A stretch of 64,000 nt of DNA from Echinicola vietnamensis DSM 17526 (lineage in GTDB: Bacteria > Bacteroidota > Bacteroidia > Cytophagales > Cyclobacteriaceae). Position 1 is the first letter of the stretch. Every line of letters starts with the position of its first letter. Where the stretch lies: contig NC_019904.1 in assembly GCF_000325705.1 (NCBI RefSeq), positions 5,537,501 to 5,601,500 of the forward strand, given 5' to 3'. Below, piece by piece: positions 30,202 through 38,127 of the stretch. The translations under genes and the position numbers were made by a program. The notes under the pieces were generated by a model. It did not search any database. It was given only the letters and a program-made list of their open reading frames with translations, and was not told where the DNA came from.

Positions 30202-30807
30202 TTGAACTTTTTGGCACACGCATATCTATCATTTGACCAGCCTAAGGTTTTGCTCGGAAACTTTATCGGGGACTTTGTACGCGGCAATGTGGACGAGCAG
30301 TTTGAGCCTGAAATCGCCATAGGCATCCACCTGCACAGGGAAATTGACCATTTCACAGACACTCATCCCGTGGTAAAGGAAGCCCAGGAAATGCTCAAGC
30401 CCCTCTACAAACGCTATTCCCTGGTCATTACCGATGTCTATTTTGATTACTTCTTGAGCAAACACTGGAAAGCGTATGACGACAGAAGTATACAGGAATT
30501 TTCACAGCAGGTCTATGCACTGGTGGACCAAAACAAGCAAAAACTCCCCAAAAGTTTTCTACAACTATTCCGCCACATGAAAAAAGGCGATTGGCTGGTC
30601 GCCTATGGCACCTTGGATGGCATGAAATCAACCTTGACAGGTATTTCCAAACTTACTACTTTTGAATCCAACATGGGATCTGCCCATTTGTTCCTCCAGC
30701 AACATGAAAAAACGCTAAAGGGATATTTTGACCGCTTCTTCCCAGATTTGATCACCTTCTCCAAGCAAAAACTGGAGGAACTAAGCAAAGACTATGATTC
30801 ATTGTAA
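30202..30807 (+). CDS. Acyl carrier protein phosphodiesterase-like protein
   Basis: A 201-residue protein of the AcpH family, HD-like hydrolases that remove the phosphopantetheine arm from acyl carrier protein. The N terminus MNFLAHAYLSFDQPKVLLGNFIGDFVRG and the later IGIHLHREIDHFTDTHPVV and VITDVYFDYFLSKHW segments are family hallmarks with metal-binding His/Asp residues. The start codon is TTG at 30202; the family's first residues M-N-F-L-A-H support it. It overlaps the next gene by 14 bases. In Bacteroidota the true substrate has not been confirmed. Confidence 0.88.
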   Translation: MNFLAHAYLSFDQPKVLLGNFIGDFVRGNVDEQFEPEIAIGIHLHREIDHFTDTHPVVKEAQEMLKPLYKRYSLVITDVYFDYFLSKHWKAYDDRSIQEFSQQVYALVDQNKQKLPKSFLQLFRHMKKGDWLVAYGTLDGMKSTLTGISKLTTFESNMGSAHLFLQQHEKTLKGYFDRFFPDLITFSKQKLEELSKDYDSL

Positions 30808-31243
30808 ACCAAAACGGTCCACATATATTTCTTTGGGGATTGTCGTCGCTATCCTCTTTGCAGGCCTGAGCTATATCCTTCACGATTTTAGCACGGTAAG
30901 AACCTATGGCTTGGCCTTTTACCTGATCAGCGCCAGTATCCTAACCGTGGTCCTGCTCATGCTGTTGGTGAAGATGATGGCCGGATACCGGTTCGTATCA
31001 GCAGGAAAAGGAAAGATCATGGTAAGACTGCCCCTCAGGGGAATGAAAAAAGACTATGCCATAGCGGACGTGCTAGCTTGGCAGGAAGAAATCGTCCACA
31101 CCAATAAAAAAGAATTCAGGCAATTGACCATCGTATTTGATGACAAAAGATCTATCAGCCTCAGCAACCATGAGCATGTCAATTACATCGAACTCTACAA
31201 ATACCTGATCAAAAAAGTCCCCAAGAAAAAGGTAAAGGGCTGA
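30794..31243 (+). CDS. Small membrane protein with two helices and a cytoplasmic tail
   Basis: A 149-residue protein I do not recognise. Two hydrophobic helices lie near residues 11-29 and 40-61. About 85 charged residues follow, with alternating strands ending in a helix (IELYKYLIKKVPKKKVKG), which could be a PH-like domain of the kind seen in bacterial membrane proteins. It overlaps the AcpH-like gene by 14 bases and is translationally coupled to it, so the two may act together. It ends just before the palindromic element at 31242. Confidence 0.7.
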   Translation: MIHCKPKRSTYISLGIVVAILFAGLSYILHDFSTVRTYGLAFYLISASILTVVLLMLLVKMMAGYRFVSAGKGKIMVRLPLRGMKKDYAIADVLAWQEEIVHTNKKEFRQLTIVFDDKRSISLSNHEHVNYIELYKYLIKKVPKKKVKG

Positions 31244-31384
31244 GATAGTATCAAGTACAAGGTATAAAGTACGAAGACGAAGCAATGGCGAAATAGAAGA
31301 TTGAATATCGAAGAAATGATCGGGACATTAATGGCAGGATATCCCATTTCGCTGTCCCGACCCACTTCTTGATACTGACATCTC
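31242..31384. repeat. Palindromic intergenic element
   Basis: The ends are inverted: GAGAT-AGTATCAAG (31242-31255) faces CTTGATACT...ATCTC (31368-31384), with a 3-base insertion in one arm. Inside, TCGGGACA (31320-31327) pairs with TGTCCCGA (31353-31360) around a GGATATCC palindrome. The element fills the gap between two converging genes and could fold into a long bidirectional terminator. It also contains AAGTACGAAGAC, which is similar to the repeats at 19808 and 20305. It may be a MITE- or REP-like element. Confidence 0.65.
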
Positions 31385-31387
31385 ATT

Positions 31388-32440
31388 TCAATGCTTCCAA
31401 TCGTACTGATCAAGGTTTTCCAAACAGGCATTTAGCAGCTTGATGCTTGCGGCAATATCATGCTTATGTGCCATTTCAATGACTTGGTGCATATGCCTGG
31501 TGGGAATGGATATTGCTCCGGCAATCGCGCCCTGTTTCCCCATACGCTGCACTCCTGCCGTATCCGTGCCGCCTGCGGTAAGGATCTCAGGCTGCCACTT
31601 GATCTGATGGCCGTCAGCTGTCTTTTTCATAAAGTCTACCATTCTGTAATCACAAATGGTCATGGCATCCATTACCTTTATGGCAGTTCCTTTTCCAAGC
31701 TCGGTGACCTTTTCATGCGGAGAAGCTCCGGGCACATCAAACGCAATGGTCGTATCCAAGGCAATGCCAAAATCAGGATTGACACCATGGGCCGCGACAT
31801 TGGCTCCGCGGAGGCCTACTTCCTCTTGAACGGTAAAAGTGGCGTAGACATCATAAGGTGGATTTTCGATAGCCTTTAAGGCCTCGATCAAAATAAAAAC
31901 TGCCACCCTGTTATCAATGGACTTACAGTTTACACAATCGCCCATTTCGATCAGCTCGCGATCCCTGGTCACAGAATCTCCCACTTGCACGTATTTTTCC
32001 ACCTCTTCCTTGCTCATCCCCAGATCTATAAAATAATCGGTGGTCTTAGGAAGCTTGTTTCTTTCCTCTGGTGTCATGACATGGATGGGTTTGCTGCCCA
32101 TCACCCCTACCAAATCCTTTTTGCCATGCACAATGACCCGTTGGGCAGTGAGGGTCTTGGGATCGAATCCTCCCAAGGTATGAAACCGCAAAAAGCCATT
32201 GTCGTCGATGTGCGTAACGATAAAGCCTATTTCATCCATATGGGCCGCCACCATCACGCGCTTGCCATCAGGATTTTTGCTCCCTTTTTTGATCGCGATC
32301 ACATTGCCTATATTGTCTACTTTCACCTCATCTACCAGAGGCGTCACTTCCTTGATGACCAATTCCCTGATTCGCTTTTCAAAACCAGGTGCACCGGCCA
32401 CTTCACAAATTTGCTTCAACAGTCCTGTATTGATATTCAT
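31388..32440 (-). CDS. M42-family metallo-aminopeptidase
   Basis: A 350-residue cytoplasmic aminopeptidase of the M42 family (glutamyl aminopeptidase/endoglucanase-M-like, tetrahedral assemblies), trimming peptides left by proteasome-like proteases. Metal ligands and catalytic motifs are visible: His67 in AAHMDEIG, Asp in KSIDNRVAV, QEEVGLRGA with the catalytic Glu, ALDTT, and ISIPTRHMHQ near the end. No signal peptide. It follows purF in the minus direction, separated by a terminator. A possible bidirectional terminator lies at its 3' end. Confidence 0.93.
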   Translation of the reverse strand: MNINTGLLKQICEVAGAPGFEKRIRELVIKEVTPLVDEVKVDNIGNVIAIKKGSKNPDGKRVMVAAHMDEIGFIVTHIDDNGFLRFHTLGGFDPKTLTAQRVIVHGKKDLVGVMGSKPIHVMTPEERNKLPKTTDYFIDLGMSKEEVEKYVQVGDSVTRDRELIEMGDCVNCKSIDNRVAVFILIEALKAIENPPYDVYATFTVQEEVGLRGANVAAHGVNPDFGIALDTTIAFDVPGASPHEKVTELGKGTAIKVMDAMTICDYRMVDFMKKTADGHQIKWQPEILTAGGTDTAGVQRMGKQGAIAGAISIPTRHMHQVIEMAHKHDIAASIKLLNACLENLDQYDWKH

Positions 32441-32491
32441 AGGTTTATCTTTTAATGGTTTCTTCTTTTAAAATCGGCAGGCTGAAAATAC

Positions 32492-32520
32492 AAAAAGGCC
32501 ATCAGAATGACGGCCTTTTT
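32492..32520 (-). terminator. Terminator after purF
   Basis: AAAAAGGCC (32492-32500) pairs with GGCCTTTTT (32512-32520) around an 11-base loop, and a T run follows in the minus direction. It ends purF 21 bases after its stop and precedes the peptidase start. Confidence 0.85.
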
Positions 32521-32541
32521 GATTATATTTTGAACGTTTGT

Positions 32542-34425
32542 CTAGTAGGCCCTGACGACCTTTCCTTCCATGAAGTTGACAAAGGATTTATTGACCACTT
32601 TCATGCCGCCCTCTGTCGGGAAATTCCCCGTGAAATACCAATCTCCCAAATGCTCTGGACAGGACTTGTTCAGGTTCTCTACCGTTTGATAGATCACCTT
32701 GACCTCCGCATTGATTTGGTCCATGGTAATGATGTCGGCTATTTTGTCAGAGACCTGCTGTGGCGTAAATTGGCTGTAAATATCTTTTACAAAATTCTCC
32801 TCCGCATCGGGATTAGCCACACATTTATCATATACTTCATCCAGTATGTACTGCTGGCCGGTTTCTTCCAACAGTTTAAGCGCAGCCCTGAAAGCGATAA
32901 ATTCCCGCATCTTGGACATGTCAATACCATAACAGTCCGGATAGCGGATCTGCGGTGCCGAAGACACGACAATGATGCGCTTTGGCTTTAATTTGTCCAA
33001 GGTGGTCAGAATGCTCTTCTCCAGCGTCGTCCCCCGTACAATGCTGTCATCCAGCACCACAATGGTATCCACACCCGAGCGGATCACTTCATAAGTCGTG
33101 TCGTAAACATTGGCCACCATCACATCACGGTCATTATCGTTGGTAATGAAGGTCCTTAGCTTGACATCTTTGTTGACCAACTTCTCCACCCGCGGCCTGA
33201 AGCTGAGCAGGTCCTCTATGTTTTCCAAATGCGGCTTTCCTTCCAAGAGAATCTCCCTTCTTTTGGCGCTGAGGTAATCTTCAAGCCCTTCGATAAGGCC
33301 AAGGAAAGCTGTTTCTGCTGTATTGGGAATGTATGAAAAAACGGTGTTTTTCAGGTCAAAATCGATGGCTTTGAGAATCTGGGGTATCAGGGCTTTTCCG
33401 AGTTGTTTTCTCTCCCTGTAAATATCCGGGTCGGTTCCCCTTGAAAAATAAATGCGTTCGAACGAACAAGACTTTTTCTCCAGTGCGGAAAGGATTTCAT
33501 GCTCTCCGAATGAACCGTCTTTATTGACGATCAGGGCATGTCCGGGCTTGATTTCCTGAATGGAATTATAGTCAATGTTAAAAGCAGACTTGATGGCCGG
33601 CTTCTCGGAAGCAATCACCACAATTTCATCATCGGCATAATAATAGGCCGGCCGGATGCCAGAAGGATCTCGTACGACGAAACTGGCTCCGTTTCCAATG
33701 ATTCCGGCCATGGCATAACCACCGTCAAAATCCCTGCAGGATCTCCTCAGTATCCTCGCCACATCCAATTCCCGCTCGATCACTTCCGTGATCTCATTAT
33801 TACTGTACTCATCTTTATACTTGTTGAAAATCCGTTGATTTTCCTCATCTACGAAGTGTCCGATCTTTTCCATCACGGTCACCGTATCGGTCTTTTCTTT
33901 TGGGTGCTGTCCCAGCTCTACCAGCTTTCCAAACAGCTCCTCCACATTGGTCATGTTAAAGTTCCCCGCCATCACCAGGTTCCGGCTTCTCCAGTTATTC
34001 TGTCTCAAGAACGGATGGCAGGTTTCTATGCTGTTTTCCCCGTGCGTGCCATACCTCAAATGCCCCAACCACACTTCACCTGAAAAGGCCACATTGTCCT
34101 TGATCCAGTCGGCATTCTTCAGTCCTTCTTCTCCACCGAGCTTTTTGGCTTTCCGAAATTTCTTGGCCACTTTTCCGAAGATGTAGTTGACTGCTTGCGG
34201 ATCCACAGACCTGTACCGGCTGATGTACCGGGTACCGGGCTTGCTGTTTATCTTAATGTTGGCAATCCCAGCACCATCTTGGCCCCTGTTGATTTGTTTC
34301 TGCATTAGCACATACAGCCTGTTTGCAGCATACATGGGTGTACCATATTTATCAATATAGTATTGAAGGGGCTTGCGGAGCCTGACCATGGCTATGCCGC
34401 ATTCGTGTTTGATTTGATCACTCAT
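32542..34425 (-). CDS. purF: Amidophosphoribosyltransferase, long Bacteroidota variant
   Basis: PurF makes phosphoribosylamine from PRPP and glutamine, the first step of purine synthesis. The glutaminase nucleophile is expected at Cys9 (HECGIAMVRL) after removal of an eight-residue propeptide, as in B. subtilis rather than E. coli PurF. RGQDGAGIANI and LGHLRYGTHGENS belong to the Ntn domain. The PRPP loop VVLDDSIVRGTTLEKS is in the second half. At 627 residues it is over 100 residues longer than ordinary PurF, with extra sequence between the domains and at the C terminus; Bacteroidota commonly carry such a variant, sometimes beside a standard-size PurF. A promoter candidate lies at 34455. Confidence 0.85.
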   Translation of the reverse strand: MSDQIKHECGIAMVRLRKPLQYYIDKYGTPMYAANRLYVLMQKQINRGQDGAGIANIKINSKPGTRYISRYRSVDPQAVNYIFGKVAKKFRKAKKLGGEEGLKNADWIKDNVAFSGEVWLGHLRYGTHGENSIETCHPFLRQNNWRSRNLVMAGNFNMTNVEELFGKLVELGQHPKEKTDTVTVMEKIGHFVDEENQRIFNKYKDEYSNNEITEVIERELDVARILRRSCRDFDGGYAMAGIIGNGASFVVRDPSGIRPAYYYADDEIVVIASEKPAIKSAFNIDYNSIQEIKPGHALIVNKDGSFGEHEILSALEKKSCSFERIYFSRGTDPDIYRERKQLGKALIPQILKAIDFDLKNTVFSYIPNTAETAFLGLIEGLEDYLSAKRREILLEGKPHLENIEDLLSFRPRVEKLVNKDVKLRTFITNDNDRDVMVANVYDTTYEVIRSGVDTIVVLDDSIVRGTTLEKSILTTLDKLKPKRIIVVSSAPQIRYPDCYGIDMSKMREFIAFRAALKLLEETGQQYILDEVYDKCVANPDAEENFVKDIYSQFTPQQVSDKIADIITMDQINAEVKVIYQTVENLNKSCPEHLGDWYFTGNFPTEGGMKVVNKSFVNFMEGKVVRAY

Positions 34426-34454
34426 CGGGTATTTGCAAGTAGTATTTTAAGCAA

Positions 34455-34487
34455 CAAAGTTAAACCTTTTTTATCACTTTCTCCCAA
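34455..34487 (-). promoter_or_regulatory. Promoter candidate for purF
   Basis: Minus-strand TAACTTTG (34462 to 34455) fits TAnnTTTG; TTG at 34487 to 34485 is 22 bases upstream. The box lies 30 bases before the ATG. No purine operator is recognised. Confidence 0.45.
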
Positions 34488-34687
34488 ATGTCTCGGGGCT
34501 TTAACAACCCATTTTAAAAAAGAAAAATTCCTTTTTACAAAATTTGTCTTTAAAAACACTTTGCTAAAAAAAATAATATTTCACAATAATCCTATCAACT
34601 TAAAAATCAACCTACAAACAAAAGGCTAACCTAAAAATAATTATTCCGTAACCTGATTTTTTAAAATAGTACTTTAAACCAGTGTCA

Positions 34688-35503
34688 TCACTCCCACAGC
34701 GGATACTTCTCTAAGTTTACTTCCCTGCCAAAAAACAATTTAGTGGTACTTTCGAATGAAGCGGTATAGTCTGACACCAAAAAACGATCCTTCCCTTTCG
34801 CACCTTGGTTCAGCAATCCCTTCCCTTTCAGGTATGCCCTCGTCGCCTCAGCAATCATCTCAGAACTGTCGATCACGGCCACCTTTTCCCCATAAAGTTC
34901 ATCTATTTGTGGCTTTATCAAAGGGTAATGGGTACAGCCTAAAATCAGGGCATCGATCCCCTTGAGTTCCTCATCGTCCAAATAGCTTTTGATGATCTCT
35001 TTGCTTATTCGGTTGCTGTGAAAGCCCTCCTCGATCATCGGGGCCAATAACGGGGTGGCCAGCGCCGAAAAGGACACACCCTTGTCCAACCCCTCGATTT
35101 TATGACGATAGACTCCTGAGTTGACCGTTTGCTTGGTCCCTATCAGCCCTACACGCTTTCCGGCAAGGTGCTGCCCTACGTATTGCACCACTGGCTCGAT
35201 GACATCAAAAACCGTTGCCCGGGAAGCCACATATGCCTTTACCAACTCGTAGGCTGCCGTGGAAGCCGAATTACAGGCGATCAGGATCAATTTGCAATTG
35301 GCCTTTAACAATACATCGGCAATTTTTACGGCATAGGCTTGAATGGCCGCAGTACTTTTATCTCCATAAGGCAAATGGGCCGTATCACCAAAATATACCA
35401 ATTGCTCTTCGGGCAGCACTTTCTTTACCGCCCTGGCGACGGTCAAACCGCCAATACCGCTATCAAAAATCCCTATGGGAGAACTTTCCTGCATAAACGT
35501 CAA
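34688..35503 (-). CDS. murI: Glutamate racemase
   Basis: MurI makes D-glutamate for peptidoglycan, a cytoplasmic cofactor-independent racemase using two cysteines. Both are present: Cys77 in LIACNSAST and Cys190 in LILGCTHYPL, numbered from the ATG at 35503. The N-terminal IGIFDSGIGGLTVARA motif is also typical. An in-frame ATG three codons later (35494) fits the usual family start equally well. The 271-residue length is normal. It stands alone, with a 260-base gap to purF and the larger gene-free gap upstream. Confidence 0.96.
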   Translation of the reverse strand: MTFMQESSPIGIFDSGIGGLTVARAVKKVLPEEQLVYFGDTAHLPYGDKSTAAIQAYAVKIADVLLKANCKLILIACNSASTAAYELVKAYVASRATVFDVIEPVVQYVGQHLAGKRVGLIGTKQTVNSGVYRHKIEGLDKGVSFSALATPLLAPMIEEGFHSNRISKEIIKSYLDDEELKGIDALILGCTHYPLIKPQIDELYGEKVAVIDSSEMIAEATRAYLKGKGLLNQGAKGKDRFLVSDYTASFESTTKLFFGREVNLEKYPLWE

Positions 35504-35977
35504 ACCTTAGATTAATCGATTTGATTACCCCAATACCTATTGAAGCCATACCAAACTTATCAAGCAAGTCCCCTAAGCACCACTTGAACGATTTCGGATG
35601 ATAGGCCTTCTGAAATGGATACGGATAACCACTAAATGAAAACAATGCTAATTGTCCACAAAACTATAAAAAAAGATCCCTCAAGCGCACGTGCCTGAGG
35701 GAAAATTGCAAGCAAAGAGTTATTGTTTTAATTAAGATGAAAGCCAAGTTAAAATAATTGGAGCACAACTGCAACTGCCCCCTCGGCATTTGGTAAATCT
35801 ACATTTTGGGGATTATCACCTCATTATATTCCCAACAATTGGTGAAAACAAGCTAAAAACGTGGCTTTCAACACATTTAACCAGGAATGGTCTGATTTTG
35901 GCTCAATTATAATAGTGCTTACTTACTGAATCACCAAAGCCATCCGGTTCGATCAAAGTACCTAAATTACTATTACT
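35504..35977. other. Gene-free stretch upstream of murI with an orphan terminator
   Basis: About 470 bases between divergent genes without a convincing protein-coding frame. It contains a strong minus-strand terminator at 35668-35705 that no annotated gene needs. The minus-strand sequence upstream of the hairpin (35706-35977) therefore may be a short transcript, and the rest holds promoters for murI (minus) and the small lipoprotein gene (plus). Confidence 0.5.
35668..35705 (-). terminator. Orphan terminator
   Basis: CCCTCA (35678-35683) pairs with TGAGGG (35696-35701), and on the minus strand the hairpin is followed by ATC and a run of seven T. Its orientation means something transcribed leftward from 35706 or beyond would end here, before murI begins. 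Confidence 0.75.
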
Positions 35978-36364
35978 ATGAAATGGTCATTTCTCACATA
36001 TCTCCTTTGTTTATTCCTTATGGTGGGATGCGGTGAATCTCCATCCACTGCCCATCATTCTTCCGCCTCGATCCCAGCTGAAAACTGTCCACCCCAAACG
36101 CAGGTATCCTCCAAAGTCATCGAGTACAGAAACTTGCCATCCCCCGTTATCAATTCCCTCGATCAAAACAGTGTTTTCGCTGAAATGAAATTGATCAAAG
36201 CCACCAAAGTTTCCAGTGGACATGGGGCTGTTTACAGCTTGGCATTTGAAGACGAAGAAAAATTCATCATCAGGGCAAAATTTAACGAATCCGGCCGTCT
36301 TATTCCCTATGACAGTCAGCCTATCGAGGTAGCTCAACCCCTTAATAAACAGCCAAAAAAGTAA
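35978..36364 (+). CDS. Small lipoprotein of unknown function
   Basis: A 128-residue exported protein. The hydrophobic signal peptide ends in a lipobox with Cys18 (LMVGC), so it should be anchored in a membrane. A Ser/Pro-rich linker follows, then about 80 residues with alternating strands (VIEYRNLPSPVINSLD, AVYSLAFEDEEKFIIRAKFN). This resembles small PepSY-like or beta-sheet folds in general shape, though I recognise no family. It is monocistronic, with the regulator gene 365 bases downstream. Confidence 0.7.
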   Translation: MKWSFLTYLLCLFLMVGCGESPSTAHHSSASIPAENCPPQTQVSSKVIEYRNLPSPVINSLDQNSVFAEMKLIKATKVSSGHGAVYSLAFEDEEKFIIRAKFNESGRLIPYDSQPIEVAQPLNKQPKK

Positions 36365-36728
36365 TTTCGATCGTTTATTTTATTATGATCAGTCCTACGT
36401 TTAGGAGCAGCATTAAAACTATTTCAATTTTAATAAAAAAATATTCTCAACAGTAAAACGTAAAAATAACAAATTTCATGCTGTAAAGAGCAATAATTTT
36501 CATAAGTAGATAACTGACCACCTTTTCGTAAAAAAAGCCATATTTTTTTATTAAAAGCTTATAAAAATATTAATTACTTTAGCAGATATAATCTTCCATA
36601 ATAAAAATCGCACAATTCATTGCCTTGGAGATTAATTGACGCTAACTCACCAACAAGTACGAAATAAGGCAAGGTTTAATTTATGGCACAGTTTCAGCTG
36701 TGTTTACCTTTTATAGAATAGTTGACTT
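36365..36728. promoter_or_regulatory. Upstream region of the NtrC-type regulator
   Basis: A 364-base AT-rich gap with no open frame. A sigma-54-like -24/-12 site lies near its right end (36684-36699, listed separately). I could not identify other operators with confidence. Confidence 0.5.
36684..36699 (+). promoter_or_regulatory. Sigma-54-like promoter
   Basis: TGGCACAGTTTCAGCT has GG (36685-36686) and GC (36697-36698) separated by exactly ten bases, with the consensus TGGCAC half intact. The TTGC half reads CAGC, so it is an imperfect match. It lies 30 bases before the ATG of a sigma-54 activator, which suggests autoregulation. Confidence 0.4.
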
Positions 36729-38111
36729 ATGGCAAATGCAAAGATACTTCTGATTGAAGATGATTTGACCTATTCCAAAATCATCAAAAATTTTCTTGAG
36801 AAACACGATTACGAGGTGGACCAAACCTCTAAGATCAACGAGGCGTTTGTGATGTTGGACAAGAAACCCTATGACCTGATCATCACTGATTATCGGTTAC
36901 CGGATGGAACGGGAATGGAAGTACTAGAAAACATTGTCCATAACAAAAAGAACACAAGGGTCATCCTCATCACAAACTATTCGGACATTAGGACGGCGGT
37001 ACGTTCCATGAAGCTCGGAGCGATAGAGTACATCACCAAACCTATCAATCCCGACGAACTGCTTACCACCGTAAACGAAGCGCTCAAATCCCCTCCTACC
37101 AGAGGTGTCCCGGAAGATCAAGCTTCTGCGGTTTCCAAAAGCCCCAAAAAAACTTCCAAAACCACCGCTGGGGATGCCTATGTGGTCGGAAAAAGCCCCG
37201 AATCCCTCCAGCTGGAACAGTATATTTCACTGGTAGCCCCCACGGAAATGAGTGTCGTAGTCCTTGGGGAAAGCGGAACAGGAAAGGAATTTATTTCCAA
37301 ACGCATCCATGAAAAATCAAAACGGTCTGGCGGACCTTTCGTCGCCATCGACTGTGGTGCCCTATCCAAAGAACTTGCTGGAAGTGAATTGTTTGGACAC
37401 GTCAAAGGTGCCTTCACCGGTGCACTGGACAATAAGACCGGCAACTTTGAAATGGCCAATGGTGGGACCATTTTCCTTGATGAAATCGGAAACCTGAGCT
37501 ATGAAGTGCAGATCAAATTGCTTCGTGCCATTCAAGAACGGAAAATCAGAAAAATAGGAGGAACCAAAGATATCCCAGTAGATGTCAGGATCATCGTAGC
37601 CACCAACGAAGACCTGTCCAATGCCGCAAAGAAAGGTGAATTCCGGGAAGACTTGTACCATAGACTAAACGAATTCAGCCTTAAGTCCACTCCTTTGCGT
37701 GACAGGGGCGAAGACTTATTCCATTATGCGGCCATTTTCCTTCAAGACGCCAATCAAGCACTCGGGAAAGACATCCTTGGTTTCAATGAAGAGGTAAAGG
37801 AAATATTCAAAACCTATAGTTGGCCCGGAAACTTAAGGGAACTCAAGAACATCATCAAAAGGGCTGTGCTTTTGACCACCGATGATTACATCCAAAAGGA
37901 ATCCCTTCCGGTAGACCTGCTGTTACCCGAAAATTCAAGTACTCAAAACAGCAATACCAACGATCTCAAATCATCCTTTGAAGTGCAGGAAAAGGCCATG
38001 ATCATCAAAACGCTCAATGAGGTCAAGCACAACAAGTCCAAGGCCGCGAAAATCCTCAACATTGACCGCAAAACACTTTATAATAAAATAGAAAAATACG
38101 GCATCGATTAA
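36729..38111 (+). CDS. Sigma-54-dependent response regulator, NtrC type
   Basis: A 460-residue activator. The receiver domain (about 4-118) keeps the acidic pair Glu10/Asp11 and the phosphoacceptor Asp54 in LIITDYRLPDG. After a linker (about 120-150) the AAA+ domain has Walker A GESGTGKE (180-187), the sigma-54 contact GAFTGA (227-232) and GGTIFLDEIG. A C-terminal Fis-type helix-turn-helix (KHNKSKAAKILNIDRKTLYN) follows. It should activate promoters of the -24/-12 class. The adjacent convergent hybrid kinase is the obvious phosphodonor candidate. The targets are not in this window, other than a possible site at its own promoter. Confidence 0.95.
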   Translation: MANAKILLIEDDLTYSKIIKNFLEKHDYEVDQTSKINEAFVMLDKKPYDLIITDYRLPDGTGMEVLENIVHNKKNTRVILITNYSDIRTAVRSMKLGAIEYITKPINPDELLTTVNEALKSPPTRGVPEDQASAVSKSPKKTSKTTAGDAYVVGKSPESLQLEQYISLVAPTEMSVVVLGESGTGKEFISKRIHEKSKRSGGPFVAIDCGALSKELAGSELFGHVKGAFTGALDNKTGNFEMANGGTIFLDEIGNLSYEVQIKLLRAIQERKIRKIGGTKDIPVDVRIIVATNEDLSNAAKKGEFREDLYHRLNEFSLKSTPLRDRGEDLFHYAAIFLQDANQALGKDILGFNEEVKEIFKTYSWPGNLRELKNIIKRAVLLTTDDYIQKESLPVDLLLPENSSTQNSNTNDLKSSFEVQEKAMIIKTLNEVKHNKSKAAKILNIDRKTLYNKIEKYGID

Positions 38112-38127
38112 TTTAGGCCATCAATTA

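Noticed and set aside
35706..35977. Small protein gene on the minus strand upstream of the orphan terminator
   Set aside because: The available frames are short, lack a plausible start and do not look like a protein.
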